NCBI GenBank assembly: GCA_902548405.1
Contig: CACCRN010000002.1
Coordinates: 1 to 64,000, forward strand
DNA: 64,000 nucleotides
Source: an uncultured Pelagibacteraceae bacterium
GTDB taxonomy: Bacteria; Pseudomonadota; Alphaproteobacteria; Pelagibacterales; Pelagibacteraceae
Direction: 5' to 3'
Made by a program: the position numbers and the translations under genes. Shown in pieces: positions 1 to 9,536 of the stretch (position 1 is its first letter; every line of letters starts with the position of its first letter). The notes beneath the pieces are model-generated. The model did not search any database, was not told where the DNA came from, and was given only the letters and a program-made list of their open reading frames with translations.

Positions 1-1
1 G

Positions 2-1030
2 ACTAATTTACCTCTAGATCAATTTATAAATCACGCTCTTTACGATAAAGAAAATGGTTATTATATGAAAAAAAATCCCTTTGGAAAGAAAGGTGATTTT
101 ATTACGTCTCCCAACATCACAAGACTATTTTCTGAAATAATCGCGGTTTGGGTAATAACTTTTTGGAAAAGCATCGGTTCACCTAAAAAATTTAACTTAA
201 TTGAACTTGGCGCTGGTAATGGAGAGATGATGAAAGTTGTATCTGAAACATTAAAGAATTTTCCAGTATGTTTTAACTCCTGTAATTTAATGATTCATGA
301 AAAAAGCACATATTTAATTGATGAACAAAAAAAAAATTTAAATTCTGAAAAAGTAATCTGGGTAAATGAAGTTGAAATCCATAACACATTTCCTTGCATT
401 TATCTTGCAAACGAATTTTTTGATGCACTTCCAATAAAGCAATTTTTTAAAAAGGAGAATAATTGGTTTGAAAGGTATGTTAATTTAAAAACTTACAAAA
501 AGGCTGAGTTCAATGATAAAGAAGTTGATATTAAAACAATAGAGCAAGAACTTAAATTTGAAATATCTAAGGACCAAGATATTATTGAATACTCTCCCGA
601 AGCGTTTAAATATCTAGAGAAAATTTGTAAAATTATTGAGAACAGAAATGGTGGAATTTTAATAATTGATTATGGATATTTAGATCTGAAATTAAAAAAT
701 ACTATTCAAGCAATAAAAGATCATAAATTCTCAAACATATTAGAAGATATTGGAGACTCTGATATTACATACAATTTAAATTTTAATTTATATGCTAATT
801 ATATTAATCAGTTTGAAAAACTAGATTATCTAATTACTAATCAAAAAAAATTCTTAACAAGTATGGGAATTTTGCAAAGAGCAGAGATTATAAGTAATAA
901 TATAGCCTTCTCACAAAAAACAGATCTATTTTATAGAATTAGACGTTTAATTGATGAGAAACAAATGGGGGAGTTGTTTAAGGTAATGTTGATTAAAATT
1001 AAAAACAATAGATTTAAAACAGGTTTTTAA
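2..1030 (+). CDS. midA: MidA/NDUFAF7-type class I SAM-dependent methyltransferase (5' end outside window)
   Basis: This is a SAM-dependent methyltransferase of the DUF185/MidA family. Mitochondrial members (NDUFAF7) methylate an arginine of a complex I subunit during assembly; the bacterial substrate is less certain. The gene starts upstream of the window: the frame is already open at base 2, and residues before the first ATG (base 65) still match the family (ENGYYM, then NPFGKKGDFITSP). The SAM-binding loop ELGAGNGEMM and the family motif NEFFDALPIKQF are both intact. The stop is one base before the TTG of pgeF, so the two are probably co-transcribed. In relatives lgt often lies just upstream, which would be outside this window. 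Confidence 0.9.
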   Translation, partial: TNLPLDQFINHALYDKENGYYMKKNPFGKKGDFITSPNITRLFSEIIAVWVITFWKSIGSPKKFNLIELGAGNGEMMKVVSETLKNFPVCFNSCNLMIHEKSTYLIDEQKKNLNSEKVIWVNEVEIHNTFPCIYLANEFFDALPIKQFFKKENNWFERYVNLKTYKKAEFNDKEVDIKTIEQELKFEISKDQDIIEYSPEAFKYLEKICKIIENRNGGILIIDYGYLDLKLKNTIQAIKDHKFSNILEDIGDSDITYNLNFNLYANYINQFEKLDYLITNQKKFLTSMGILQRAEIISNNIAFSQKTDLFYRIRRLIDEKQMGELFKVMLIKIKNNRFKTGF

Positions 1031-1031
1031 A

Positions 1032-1790
1032 TTGATTAAATCTAAAAAGGTTTCAAAAAATAAAGCTATCAAACATGGTTTTTTTAATAGCATCGGTGGT
1101 GTATCAAAAAATATTTATAAAAGTTTAAATTGTGGTCCAGGTTCAAATGATAATAGTGCAAGTGTAAAAAAAAATTTAAATATTGTCAGGAAAAAAATTT
1201 CTAAGAACTCAAAAAATATTTTTTTACTTAATCAAATTCATAGTAATAAATTCGTGTTTATTGACAAAAATTATAAATCAAAAATAAAACCTAAGGCTGA
1301 TGCAATTATTACTGACCAAGTAAATTTACCTATTGCGGTTTTGACTGCAGATTGTGTACCAATACTTATTTTTGACAATCAGAGAAAAATGATAGCTGCA
1401 ATTCATTCAGGATGGAAAGGTGCCTTTAAGGGAATTATATCAAAAGTGATTAAATTTATGGTTAAAAGAGGGTCTAAAACAAAAAATATTACAGCAGTTA
1501 TAGGTCCATCAATATCAGTTAAAAATTATGAAGTGCAAAAAGATTTTTATAAAAAATTTATAAGAAAAGACAAAACTAATCATAAATTTTTTAAAATGAG
1601 TAAAGAAAAGTTATATTTTAACTTATCTAGTTATGTTAAATCATTAATTCTTCAGTCTGGTGTGAAAAAAATAGAAAAAATTGACGTTGATACATTCGAT
1701 GCTAAAAATAAATTTTTTAGTGCTAGAAGATCAAAAAGTTTAAATCATGCTGATTATGGTAGAAATATTTCAATAATTATGCTTAATTAG
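1032..1790 (+). CDS. pgeF: PgeF/YfiH family purine nucleoside phosphorylase (laccase-domain protein)
   Basis: A 252-residue protein of the DUF152/'multicopper polyphenol oxidoreductase' family. Members are zinc-dependent purine nucleoside phosphorylases/adenosine deaminases, and the older laccase label is probably misleading. The expected metal ligands are present: His70 (LNQIHSNKF), Cys108 (TADCVP) and His125 (AIHSGWKG). The N-terminal [10 protein letters not shown] block is also typical. The start is a TTG directly after the midA stop; no ATG fits the conserved N-terminus. It lies in a tight run midA-pgeF-prs, consistent with a purine/PRPP context. Length is normal for the family. Confidence 0.9.
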   Translation: MIKSKKVSKNKAIKHGFFNSIGGVSKNIYKSLNCGPGSNDNSASVKKNLNIVRKKISKNSKNIFLLNQIHSNKFVFIDKNYKSKIKPKADAIITDQVNLPIAVLTADCVPILIFDNQRKMIAAIHSGWKGAFKGIISKVIKFMVKRGSKTKNITAVIGPSISVKNYEVQKDFYKKFIRKDKTNHKFFKMSKEKLYFNLSSYVKSLILQSGVKKIEKIDVDTFDAKNKFFSARRSKSLNHADYGRNISIIMLN

Positions 1791-1798
1791 GTTTTTTC

Positions 1799-2731
1799 AT
1801 GAAATTATTATCAGGAAATAGCAATAAACCTCTTAGTAAGAATATTGCTAAATTTTTAAAATCAAAATTAGTCAATTCAAGTATTAGAAATTTTTCTGAT
1901 GGTGAAATTTATGTTGAGATTAATGAAAACATAAGAGGAAATAGTATTTTTATTATTCAATCTGTTTCTTCACCAGCTAATGATAATTTAATGGAACTTT
2001 TATTATGCATAGATGCTTTAAAAAGATCATCTGCCAAAAATATAACTGCTGTAATTCCATATTTTGGTTATGCAAGACAAGATAGAAAAGTTGTCCCAAG
2101 AACTTCAATTTCAGCAAAACTAGTATCTAACCTGATTACAAAAGCAGGAGCAGATCGTGTTGTAACAGTAGATTTGCACGCAGGACAAATTCAAGGATTT
2201 TTTGATATTCCAGTAGATAACTTGTTTGCTACTCCTATTTTTGCAAGACACGTTAAGAAAAAAATTAAAAGTAAAAATATGATTTGTGTTGCTCCAGATG
2301 TGGGTGGTACTGAGCGAGCAAGATCTCTTGGAAAACTTTTAAATGTTGGTCTAGCTATAGTAGATAAAAGAAGACCTAAGCCAGGACAATCTCAGGTTAT
2401 GAATGTGATTGGGGATGTAAAAGGTAAGACATGTATAATTGTAGACGATATCATCGACTCTGGTGGAACAATTGTAAATGCAGCTAAAGCTCTAAAAGAT
2501 AGAGGTGCAAAAGAAGTTTACGTTTATATTACTCACGGCGTTCTTAGTGGTGAAGCGGTCAAAAAAATTAAAAATTCTGTTATCAAAAATTTAGTAATTA
2601 CAGACACAATTGATAATAGTGACAAAATAAAAGGTGCAAAAAACATTGAAGTTTTATCTATTTCAGGGCTAATGGGTGAAGCAATTAAAAGAATATCAAA
2701 TTCTACTTCTGTATCTGATTTATTTAAATAA
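1799..2731 (+). CDS. prs: Ribose-phosphate pyrophosphokinase (PRPP synthetase)
   Basis: Makes PRPP from ribose 5-phosphate and ATP for purine, pyrimidine, histidine and tryptophan synthesis. The 310 residues match class I enzymes. The ATP/Mg region YARQDRK is at about 91-97, the catalytic [11 protein letters not shown] is at about 125-135, and the PRPP-binding loop [10 protein letters not shown] is at 215-224. It starts 8 bases after pgeF and is followed 45 bases later by the ribosomal protein L25 gene, an arrangement (prs-rplY-pth-ychF) common in proteobacteria. Confidence 0.97.
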   Translation: MKLLSGNSNKPLSKNIAKFLKSKLVNSSIRNFSDGEIYVEINENIRGNSIFIIQSVSSPANDNLMELLLCIDALKRSSAKNITAVIPYFGYARQDRKVVPRTSISAKLVSNLITKAGADRVVTVDLHAGQIQGFFDIPVDNLFATPIFARHVKKKIKSKNMICVAPDVGGTERARSLGKLLNVGLAIVDKRRPKPGQSQVMNVIGDVKGKTCIIVDDIIDSGGTIVNAAKALKDRGAKEVYVYITHGVLSGEAVKKIKNSVIKNLVITDTIDNSDKIKGAKNIEVLSISGLMGEAIKRISNSTSVSDLFK

Positions 2732-2776
2732 TTACCTTGTGTTATTAAGGATCTTGAGCTAAAAACCCTTGTTTTT

Positions 2777-3463
2777 ATGAATACTTTAGAAGCTAACATC
2801 AGAGATACTAAAACAAAAGGTGAGCTTAACTCACTAAGAGATAACGGAGAAGTTCCGGCTATAATTTACGGCGGTGAAGCTCAAAATGAAAAAGTTTCTA
2901 TATCTAAGAAATTGCTAAAGTCGATGTTAGAAGACTCAAATTTTTTATCTACAATTCTCACATTAAACATAAATGGTAAGCCACAAAATGTACTTCCGAG
3001 AGAAGTAAAATATCACATCTTGTCGGACGAACCTTTACATGTTGATTTTTTAAGAGTTGTACCTGGTCTAAAAATTAGAATTGAGGTTCCAGTTAAATTT
3101 ATTAATCATGAAAAATCACCTGGATTAAAAAAAGGTGGGGTATTAAATATTGTAAGAAGAAAAGTTGAATTAAAATGTCCAAGTGAAAAAATACCTGAAA
3201 ATCTTTTAATTGATTTAGATGGTATTGATATTGGAGTAAGTTTTAAAATTTCATCAATTAATCTAGATCCTGAAGTTGCACCAACTATTCAGGGTAGGGA
3301 TTTCGTTATTGCAACACTTGCGGCTCCAACTGTAATGAAAGAGCCAGAAAAACCAGCTGAAGCTGAAGCTGCAGAGGGTGAAGCGGGTGCCGAGGCTGCT
3401 GCACAAGCTGAAGGTGATAAACCAGCTGAAGGCGAAGATAAGCCTGCTGAAGAAAAAAAATAA
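2777..3463 (+). CDS. rplY: 50S ribosomal protein L25 (long, Ctc-type)
   Basis: Binds 5S rRNA in the large ribosomal subunit. At 228 residues it is the long TL5/Ctc form, with an N-terminal 5S-binding beta-barrel (RDNGEVPAIIYGG near the start) and a second beta domain. The last ~45 residues are a low-complexity Ala/Glu/Pro/Lys tail, locally richer in GC than the surroundings because of alanine codons, so this is not a sign of transfer. The ATG at 2777 is preceded by a 45-base gap with no obvious terminator, and pth follows after 40 bases. Confidence 0.95.
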   Translation: MNTLEANIRDTKTKGELNSLRDNGEVPAIIYGGEAQNEKVSISKKLLKSMLEDSNFLSTILTLNINGKPQNVLPREVKYHILSDEPLHVDFLRVVPGLKIRIEVPVKFINHEKSPGLKKGGVLNIVRRKVELKCPSEKIPENLLIDLDGIDIGVSFKISSINLDPEVAPTIQGRDFVIATLAAPTVMKEPEKPAEAEAAEGEAGAEAAAQAEGDKPAEGEDKPAEEKK

Positions 3464-3503
3464 ATTATTTATACTGAAGTTTGTTTTCCATTAAAAAATT
3501 TTT

Positions 3504-4064
3504 ATGCTTTTATTTGTAGGACTAGGTAACCCAACGCCCGATAGTGAAAATAATAGACATAATGTAGGTTTTAAAATTATAGACTCGATAAATAAAAAAT
3601 TTGGCCTATCAAAACAAAAACCAAAATTTAAAGGTTTGCTTACAACAGGAAATGTTGGAGACAAAAAAATATATGCAATTAAACCTTTAACTTTCATGAA
3701 TAATTCAGGAATTTGTATAAGAGAATTAATAGAATATTTTAAAATTGATGCCGAAGATGTAATAGTTTTTCATGATGATTTGGATGTGGAATTTGGAAAA
3801 ATAAAAGCTAAGTTTGGTGGATCTAGTGCAGGTCATAATGGTATAGCTTCAATAGATAAATTTATTGGTAAAGATTATTCTAGAGTAAGAATTGGTATTG
3901 GAAAACCAAAAGACAATATGGAAGTAAGTGATTTTGTACTTCAAAACTTTGATGAAGATGAAATGGCTGGATTAGAAAAAATTACAAATAATATTACTGA
4001 GTCAATTTCAATATTAATTGAAAAAAAATTAGATCTATTTTCAAGTACAGTTAATAATAAATAA
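3504..4064 (+). CDS. pth: Peptidyl-tRNA hydrolase
   Basis: Releases tRNA from peptidyl-tRNAs dropped by stalled ribosomes. It has 186 residues, the usual size. The catalytic His19 (NNRHNVGF), the FMNNSG motif (about 64-69), the HDDLD segment with the helper aspartate (90-94) and the GGSSAGHNGI block (105-114) are all present. Its TAA shares one base with the ATG of ychF (TAATG), so the two are translationally coupled. Confidence 0.97.
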   Translation: MLLFVGLGNPTPDSENNRHNVGFKIIDSINKKFGLSKQKPKFKGLLTTGNVGDKKIYAIKPLTFMNNSGICIRELIEYFKIDAEDVIVFHDDLDVEFGKIKAKFGGSSAGHNGIASIDKFIGKDYSRVRIGIGKPKDNMEVSDFVLQNFDEDEMAGLEKITNNITESISILIEKKLDLFSSTVNNK

Positions 4065-5137
4065 TGAGTTTTAAATGTGGAATCGTTGGTTTGCCAAATG
4101 TTGGTAAGTCTACACTTTTTAATGCACTAACAAATTCTAGTAAAGCACAAGCAGCTAATTTTCCATTTTGCACAATTGATCCAAATGTTGGTGTAATTCC
4201 CGTACCAGATGAAAGATTGTCCAAATTATCAAAAGTCTCCAACTCTAAAAAAATAATTAATACTACAATTTCATTCGTTGATATTGCTGGTCTTGTAAAA
4301 GGAGCTTCAAAAGGAGAAGGATTAGGAAATAAATTTCTTTCTCATATCAGAGAAGTTGATGCAGTAATTCATATGATTAGATGTTTTGATTCAGATGATA
4401 TCCAAAATGTTAATCCTGACGTAAACCCAGTGAGAGATTTGGAAATTATTGAAACTGAAATGATGCTTGCAGATCTTGAAAGTATTCAAAAAAGATTGGA
4501 AAAAAATAACAAGAAAAATGTAGATGAGGAACAACTTAAAATTTTAGAAATTGCTCTTGATTGCATAAATAATGACAAAGATATTTCGGTTCTAAAAACA
4601 CAATTTGATACCAAGCAATTAAATCAAAGCGGTTTATTATCAATTAAACCAAAAATATATGTCTGTAATGTTGATGAACAAAGTGTTCAGAACGGTAATA
4701 AATATACAAATGATTTCATAGAAAAATTTGGCAATGAAAATACACTAATTGTATCCGCTGATATTGAAAATCAAATCAATGAACTACCTGCTGAAGAGAA
4801 AAAAAATTATATGGAAATGATAGGTTTAAAAAAAACTGGATTAAATATGTTAATTCAAAAAGGTTACAATATACTAGAACTAGACACTTATTTTACATCG
4901 GGTCCTGAAGAAACAAGAGCATGGACAATTAAAAAAAATTGTACAGCTCCTAAGGCAGCAGGCGAAATACATACTGATTTTGAAAAAGGCTTTATACGAG
5001 CTGAAACTATTTCTTATGAAGATTTTATAGCAAATGATGGCTGGGTAAATTCTAAAGCAAATGGGAAAATGAGATTAGAAGGAAAAGATTATATTGTTAA
5101 AGATGGAGATGTATTAAACTTCAGATTCAACACGTGA
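4064..5137 (+). CDS. ychF: Ribosome-binding ATPase YchF (Obg family)
   Basis: An Obg-related P-loop NTPase which, unlike its relatives, prefers ATP; it binds ribosomes and is linked to oxidative-stress responses. The 357 residues show the G1 loop GLPNVGKST (9-17), the DIAGLVKGASKGEGLGNKF switch region, and NVDE in place of the GTP-specifying NKxD, which is the hallmark of YchF. A C-terminal TGS domain is present. The last 24 bases overlap the 3' end of the convergent cytochrome c1 gene. Confidence 0.97.
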   Translation: MSFKCGIVGLPNVGKSTLFNALTNSSKAQAANFPFCTIDPNVGVIPVPDERLSKLSKVSNSKKIINTTISFVDIAGLVKGASKGEGLGNKFLSHIREVDAVIHMIRCFDSDDIQNVNPDVNPVRDLEIIETEMMLADLESIQKRLEKNNKKNVDEEQLKILEIALDCINNDKDISVLKTQFDTKQLNQSGLLSIKPKIYVCNVDEQSVQNGNKYTNDFIEKFGNENTLIVSADIENQINELPAEEKKNYMEMIGLKKTGLNMLIQKGYNILELDTYFTSGPEETRAWTIKKNCTAPKAAGEIHTDFEKGFIRAETISYEDFIANDGWVNSKANGKMRLEGKDYIVKDGDVLNFRFNT

Positions 5138-5893
5138 CCAAATTTTCTTCATACTAAAGTAAACTAAAATAGTTAAAATAATCAAATATACTATAGCTTT
5201 AAATCCCATTTGGTGTCTTGCTTCTAAGTGAGGCTCCGCAGCCCACATTAAAAATGTTGTTACATCTTTTGACATCTGTTCAACTGATGCATTAGTACCA
5301 TCCCCGTACTCTACAATTCCATCTGATAATGGTGCTGCCATTCTGATCTTATTACCATACATATATTTGTTGTAATAAACTCCATCATCCAAAGTTACTC
5401 CACTTGGTGGATCTTCATAGCCTTGAAGTAGAGAATAAATATAATCAACTCCACCACCTCTAGCTTTAACTAAAACAGACATATCTGGTGGATAAGCTCC
5501 TCCGTTAGCTGCTTGTGCGGCTTTTACATTTTCGTATGGCATTACAAATTTATCCGAAAGTTTTGCAGGTCTAGTAAACATTTCACCATCAGCGTTTGGT
5601 CCATCTGTAACTTCAAAAGAAGCGGCGATTGCTTTTGCAGCTGCTTCCGAAAACTCTGGTCCACCCTCTTCTGATAAATTTCTATAGCTCAAATATTTCA
5701 TCGAATGGCAAGAAGCACAAACTTCCGTATACACTTGATATCCTCTTTGAAGAGCTGCCCTATCAAATTTTCCAAAAAGTCCTTTAAAACTCCAATCTGT
5801 TTTAAGATAATCTACCTTTTCTGCAGCAAATGTTTGGACGCTATTTAGAGAGAAAAATGAAAGTATTAAAATTAATTTAAATAACTTTTTCAC
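5114..5893 (-). CDS. petC: Cytochrome c1, ubiquinol-cytochrome c reductase subunit
   Basis: The haem-carrying subunit of the bc1 complex (complex III), anchored in the inner membrane with its haem domain in the periplasm. The signal peptide covers about residues 1-23, ending in AFAAE-like sequence (TFAAE). The haem c attachment site CASCH is at 59-63, followed by MKYLSYRN. A methionine in RMAAPLSDGIVEYGDG is the likely sixth haem ligand. One C-terminal transmembrane helix (about 234-253) is followed by a basic end. The start codon is GTG. It follows cytochrome b by one base and runs 24 bases into the end of ychF. Confidence 0.97.
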   Translation of the reverse strand: MKKLFKLILILSFFSLNSVQTFAAEKVDYLKTDWSFKGLFGKFDRAALQRGYQVYTEVCASCHSMKYLSYRNLSEEGGPEFSEAAAKAIAASFEVTDGPNADGEMFTRPAKLSDKFVMPYENVKAAQAANGGAYPPDMSVLVKARGGGVDYIYSLLQGYEDPPSGVTLDDGVYYNKYMYGNKIRMAAPLSDGIVEYGDGTNASVEQMSKDVTTFLMWAAEPHLEARHQMGFKAIVYLIILTILVYFSMKKIWSRVESEV

Positions 5894-5894
5894 T

Positions 5895-7157
5895 TTATTT
5901 TATTTTACTTTCTCTATGTCTTGCAGCTGCTAAGTTTGGTGATCCACCTAAAATAGGTTCAGTTATACTCAGTGGAACAGGTAATGTTCTTTCTTTATAT
6001 CCAAGTATAGGGAGAATAACCAAGAAATGTAAGAAATAATATGCAGTGGCTACTCTTGCTATTAACAAATAAAGACCTTCTGCAGGCATAGCCCCTATGT
6101 AACCAAGAATTAAAACATCAGCTACTAAAATCCAATAGAATTGTCTGTATAAAGGTCTAAACACTGCTGATCTAATTTTTGAAGTATCTAACCAAGGCAA
6201 AGCTGCAAGTATTAAAATTGCAGATAGCATTGCAACTACTCCAAGCAGTTTATCTGGTACCGATCTTAAGATTGCATAAAAAGGTAACAAATACCATTCT
6301 GGAACTATATGAGCTGGAGTTACCATAGGATTTGCCTCTATATAATTATCTGCGTGACCTAAAATATTAGGCGTGTAAAAAACAAAAAATGCAAAAACAA
6401 TCATGAACATTAATAATGCAAAACCATCTTTAATAACAATGTATGGATGGAATGGTACAGTGTCCTTAGAAGGTTTTTTGATATCAATACCAACTGGATT
6501 ATTATTTCCAGGTACATGCAGAGCCCATATATGTAAAATTACAAGTCCTGCTATTAAGAATGGAATTAAGTAATGTAGAGTAAAAAATCTTGTCAAAGTT
6601 GGATTGTCAACCGAGTATCCACCCCATAACCATGTTACAATTCCCTCGCCTACTAATGGTATTGCGCTAAATAAGTTTGTGATAACAGTTGCTCCCCAGA
6701 AACTCATTTGTCCCCAAGGCAAAACATATCCCATGAATGCAGCTGCCATCATTAACAAATAAATTACTATTCCAATAATCCAAATTATTTCTCGTGGTGC
6801 TTTATAAGAACCATAAAATAACGATCTAAAGATATGAATATATACAGCAAGAAAAAACATTGATGCACCATTTGCATGTATGTATCTAATTAACCATCCA
6901 TAGTTAACATCTCTCATTATATGCTCAACACTTTCAAATGCCATGTCCGCATGAGCAATGTAATGCATTGCTAAAGTTAATCCTGTTATAATTTGTGTGA
7001 TTAAGCAAAAAGTTAAAATTCCTCCAAATGTCCACCAGTAATTTAAATTTTTTGGAGTAGGATAATCTGTTAAATGATTTGCAAGAGTTAGTAGCGGTAA
7101 TCTATCGTTAAACCACTGACCAACTTTAGATTTAGGTCTATAATCGTGATCACTCAT
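5895..7157 (-). CDS. petB: Cytochrome b, ubiquinol-cytochrome c reductase subunit
   Basis: The membrane core of the bc1 complex, carrying haems bL and bH and both quinone sites. The 420 residues form about eight transmembrane helices. The haem-ligand histidine pairs are in helices B (MHYIAH and [17 protein letters not shown]) and D (HYLIPF...VILHIWALH). The Qo-site signature PEWY is present. It lies between the Rieske and cytochrome c1 genes in the classical Rieske-cyt b-cyt c1 order, with gaps of 7 bases and 1 base, so all three are one transcription unit. Confidence 0.98.
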   Translation of the reverse strand: MSDHDYRPKSKVGQWFNDRLPLLTLANHLTDYPTPKNLNYWWTFGGILTFCLITQIITGLTLAMHYIAHADMAFESVEHIMRDVNYGWLIRYIHANGASMFFLAVYIHIFRSLFYGSYKAPREIIWIIGIVIYLLMMAAAFMGYVLPWGQMSFWGATVITNLFSAIPLVGEGIVTWLWGGYSVDNPTLTRFFTLHYLIPFLIAGLVILHIWALHVPGNNNPVGIDIKKPSKDTVPFHPYIVIKDGFALLMFMIVFAFFVFYTPNILGHADNYIEANPMVTPAHIVPEWYLLPFYAILRSVPDKLLGVVAMLSAILILAALPWLDTSKIRSAVFRPLYRQFYWILVADVLILGYIGAMPAEGLYLLIARVATAYYFLHFLVILPILGYKERTLPVPLSITEPILGGSPNLAAARHRESKIK

Positions 7158-7164
7158 AAATTTA

Positions 7165-7677
7165 CTATCCTATTTTAATTGTGTTTGCATTTACGAATTC
7201 ATATTTTGGAACTTCCATATTCCAAGGAGCTGGTCCTTTTCTAATTCTTCCAGATGTATCATAGTGAGATCCGTGACAAGGACAAAACCATCCATTATAA
7301 TCACCTTTGTCATTTAAAGGCACACATCCTAAATGAGTACAAACTCCAAGCATGACTAACCATTCAGGATTTTTTGCTCTATCCTCATCTTTTTCTGGAT
7401 GAATTAACTCTTCCATTTTAACAGATCTTGCTTCTTCGATCTCTTCTTGTGTTCTTCTTCTAATAAAAACTGGTTTTCCTCTCCATAGAACTGTAATTGT
7501 GTTTCCAGGTTGGACTGAACTTACATCTACCTCGGTACTTGCTAATGCTTTAACTGAAGCATCTGGGTTCATTTGATCTACCATGGGCCACACTACTGCT
7601 GCAGCTCCAACTGCACCCACAGCTGTGGTCGCTGTAAATAAAAAATCTCTTCTTTTTTTTGGCTTTTTATCTGACAT
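7165..7677 (-). CDS. petA: Rieske iron-sulfur protein, ubiquinol-cytochrome c reductase subunit
   Basis: The mobile 2Fe-2S subunit of complex III that moves electrons from ubiquinol to cytochrome c1. It has 170 residues. A twin-arginine-type N-terminus (KKRRDFLF) precedes one transmembrane helix (about 15-32). The cluster ligands are in CTHLGC (113-118) and CPCHGSH (132-138), including the two histidines and the disulfide cysteines. It is the first gene of the pet operon. The 91-base gap upstream, shared with the divergent trmL, must hold both promoters. Confidence 0.97.
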   Translation of the reverse strand: MSDKKPKKRRDFLFTATTAVGAVGAAAVVWPMVDQMNPDASVKALASTEVDVSSVQPGNTITVLWRGKPVFIRRRTQEEIEEARSVKMEELIHPEKDEDRAKNPEWLVMLGVCTHLGCVPLNDKGDYNGWFCPCHGSHYDTSGRIRKGPAPWNMEVPKYEFVNANTIKIG

Positions 7678-7768
7678 TTTAAATAGTTTTTTGTTAAAAA
7701 ATTAATTTAATATACGATTTCTTATAAGATAACAGTAATTTTTCTACTGAAAGAATGACACATTACAG

Positions 7769-8227
7769 ATGAAACCTAGACCTAAAATTTCACTATACGA
7801 GCCAGATATTCCACAGAATACAGCTGCAATTATAAGAACATGTGCCTGTTTAGGAGCAGAATTAGAAATAATTGAGCCTTGTGGATTTTTATTATCTGAC
7901 AAAAGGTTTAAAAGAGTTGTCATGGACTACATGGACTATAGTAAAATTAAATTCTACCAAAGTGCAGAGCATTTTTTTGAAGAAAAAAAGAATCAAAGAA
8001 TTGTTTTAATGACAACGAAGGGTTCTATAAATTATACTAAATTTAATTTTAAAGCTGATGACACAATATTATTTGGAAGAGAGAGTGCTGGTGTTCCAGA
8101 GAAGGTTCATAAGCTAATAGGTGATCGTCTAAAAATACCAATGAATGAAAATGCGAGATCTCTAAATATAGCATCCTCAGTTGCAATAGTTTTGGCTGAA
8201 AGTTTAAGGCAAAATAATTTGATGTAA
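7769..8227 (+). CDS. trmL: tRNA (cytidine(34)-2'-O)-methyltransferase
   Basis: A SPOUT-fold enzyme that 2'-O-methylates the wobble base of tRNA-Leu species. At 152 residues it is the compact single-domain form. The diagnostic blocks are IPQNTAAIIRTCACLG near the N-terminus, LFGRESAGVP in the middle, and IPMNENARSLNIASSVAI, which forms the SAM-binding knot at the C-terminus. hemF follows after one base. Confidence 0.93.
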   Translation: MKPRPKISLYEPDIPQNTAAIIRTCACLGAELEIIEPCGFLLSDKRFKRVVMDYMDYSKIKFYQSAEHFFEEKKNQRIVLMTTKGSINYTKFNFKADDTILFGRESAGVPEKVHKLIGDRLKIPMNENARSLNIASSVAIVLAESLRQNNLM

Positions 8228-8228
8228 T

Positions 8229-9056
8229 ATGGACAATTCAATAAAAAAAGACCTAGCAAGCAATTGGTTCAAATTATTACAAAATGCAATTTGTAATGAC
8301 ATAATTGAATTGGAAAATAACAAAATTAAATTTGAGTCAACATTTTGGAAAAGAAACTCTAAAAAAGATGAAGGTGGTGGTGAATATAGAATTTTAAAAA
8401 ATGGGAAAATTTTTGAAAAAGTTGGAGTAAATTTTTCAAAAGTATATGGAAAATTTCCTAAAAAATTTCAAAAAAATATACCAGGAGCTGAGAAAGATCC
8501 TAGATTTTGGGCCTCAGGAATTTCAATAGTTATGCATATGCAAAATCCACACATTCCAGCTATGCATTTTAATACAAGATATATCAGTACTCAAAAAAAC
8601 TGGTTTGGAGGGGGAATGGACGTAACTCCGGCCATCAAAGATGATAATGAAAAGAATAAATTTCATAAAACTTTGAAGTTAATGTGTGATCAACATAATA
8701 AAAATTATTATAAAAAATATAAAAAATGGTGTGATGAATATTTTTATTTACCCCACAGAAAAGAAGCTAGAGGAATTGGGGGAATTTTTTTTGATTACAA
8801 AGATAATAATTTCGAAAAAGATTTTAAATTTGTAAAAGATGTTGGTATTACTTTTCAGATGATCTTTAATGAAATTATTAGAAAAAAAATTAACAAAAAA
8901 TGGTCTTTAAAAGAAAAAGAGAAGCAGTATATTAAGAGAGGTCGTTACGCAGAATTTAATTTACTGTATGACAGAGGAACTAAATTTGGATTACAAACTG
9001 GTGGTAATGTTGAAGGAATTTTAATGTCATTACCTCCCTTAGCAAAGTGGAAATAA
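8229..9056 (+). CDS. hemF: Oxygen-dependent coproporphyrinogen III oxidase
   Basis: Converts coproporphyrinogen III to protoporphyrinogen IX using O2, a late step in haem synthesis that feeds the bc1 complex and haem-copper oxidase also encoded in this window. It has 275 residues, slightly shorter than the ~300 of E. coli. Conserved blocks are FWASGISIVMHMQNPHIPAM, FGGGMDVTP, and the C-terminal RYAEFNLLYDRGTKFGLQTG. Use of the aerobic enzyme fits an obligate aerobe. greA begins four bases after the stop. Confidence 0.96.
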   Translation: MDNSIKKDLASNWFKLLQNAICNDIIELENNKIKFESTFWKRNSKKDEGGGEYRILKNGKIFEKVGVNFSKVYGKFPKKFQKNIPGAEKDPRFWASGISIVMHMQNPHIPAMHFNTRYISTQKNWFGGGMDVTPAIKDDNEKNKFHKTLKLMCDQHNKNYYKKYKKWCDEYFYLPHRKEARGIGGIFFDYKDNNFEKDFKFVKDVGITFQMIFNEIIRKKINKKWSLKEKEKQYIKRGRYAEFNLLYDRGTKFGLQTGGNVEGILMSLPPLAKWK

Positions 9057-9059
9057 AAA

Positions 9060-9536
9060 ATGGAAAAAGAACCTATAACTTCAAATGGTCTAAAAAAATT
9101 AGAGGAAGAACTCATTTTTTTAAAAGAAAAGAAAAGACCTGAAATAGTTGCTGCAATTGCTGAAGCAAGATCGCATGGAGATCTCAAAGAAAATGCAGAA
9201 TATCATGCTGCAAAGGAAGAACAGTCTCACAATGAGGGAAGGATTACTGAAATAAACGACATAATAGCTAGAGCTAATGTAATTGATGTAACTAAATTAA
9301 ATAATGAGGGCAAAGTAATTTTTGGATCAACTGTATATTTAGAAGACTTAGATAGTGGAGAAAAAATAAATTATAAAATTGTTGGAAAAGATGAGGCTGA
9401 CTTAAAACAAAAATTAATTTTCTTTCAGTCACCAATTGGAAAAGGATTAATAGGTAAAAATAAAAGTGATCTTGTGGAAATAAACACCCCCTCTGGCACA
9501 AAGAATTTTGAAATTAAAGACGTTAAATATATTTAA
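9060..9536 (+). CDS. greA: Transcription elongation factor GreA
   Basis: Rescues backtracked RNA polymerase by stimulating transcript cleavage. The 158 residues match the usual size. An N-terminal coiled coil carries the acidic tip (ARSHGDLKENAEYHAA), followed by a C-terminal FKBP-like domain containing SPIGKGLIGK. The stop codon is interlocked with that of the convergent nucleotidyltransferase gene: the four bases TTAA encode both stops. Confidence 0.97.
   Translation: MEKEPITSNGLKKLEEELIFLKEKKRPEIVAAIAEARSHGDLKENAEYHAAKEEQSHNEGRITEINDIIARANVIDVTKLNNEGKVIFGSTVYLEDLDSGEKINYKIVGKDEADLKQKLIFFQSPIGKGLIGKNKSDLVEINTPSGTKNFEIKDVKYI

Noticed and set aside
2533..2799. 88-codon minus-strand reading frame opposite prs and rplY
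   Set aside because: It lies over two well-supported plus-strand genes, has no family motif, and arises from AT-rich codon structure.
3340..3463. Locally higher GC at the end of rplY, possible foreign DNA
   Set aside because: The composition follows from the Ala/Glu/Pro-rich tail of long L25 proteins; the rest of the gene is like its neighbours.
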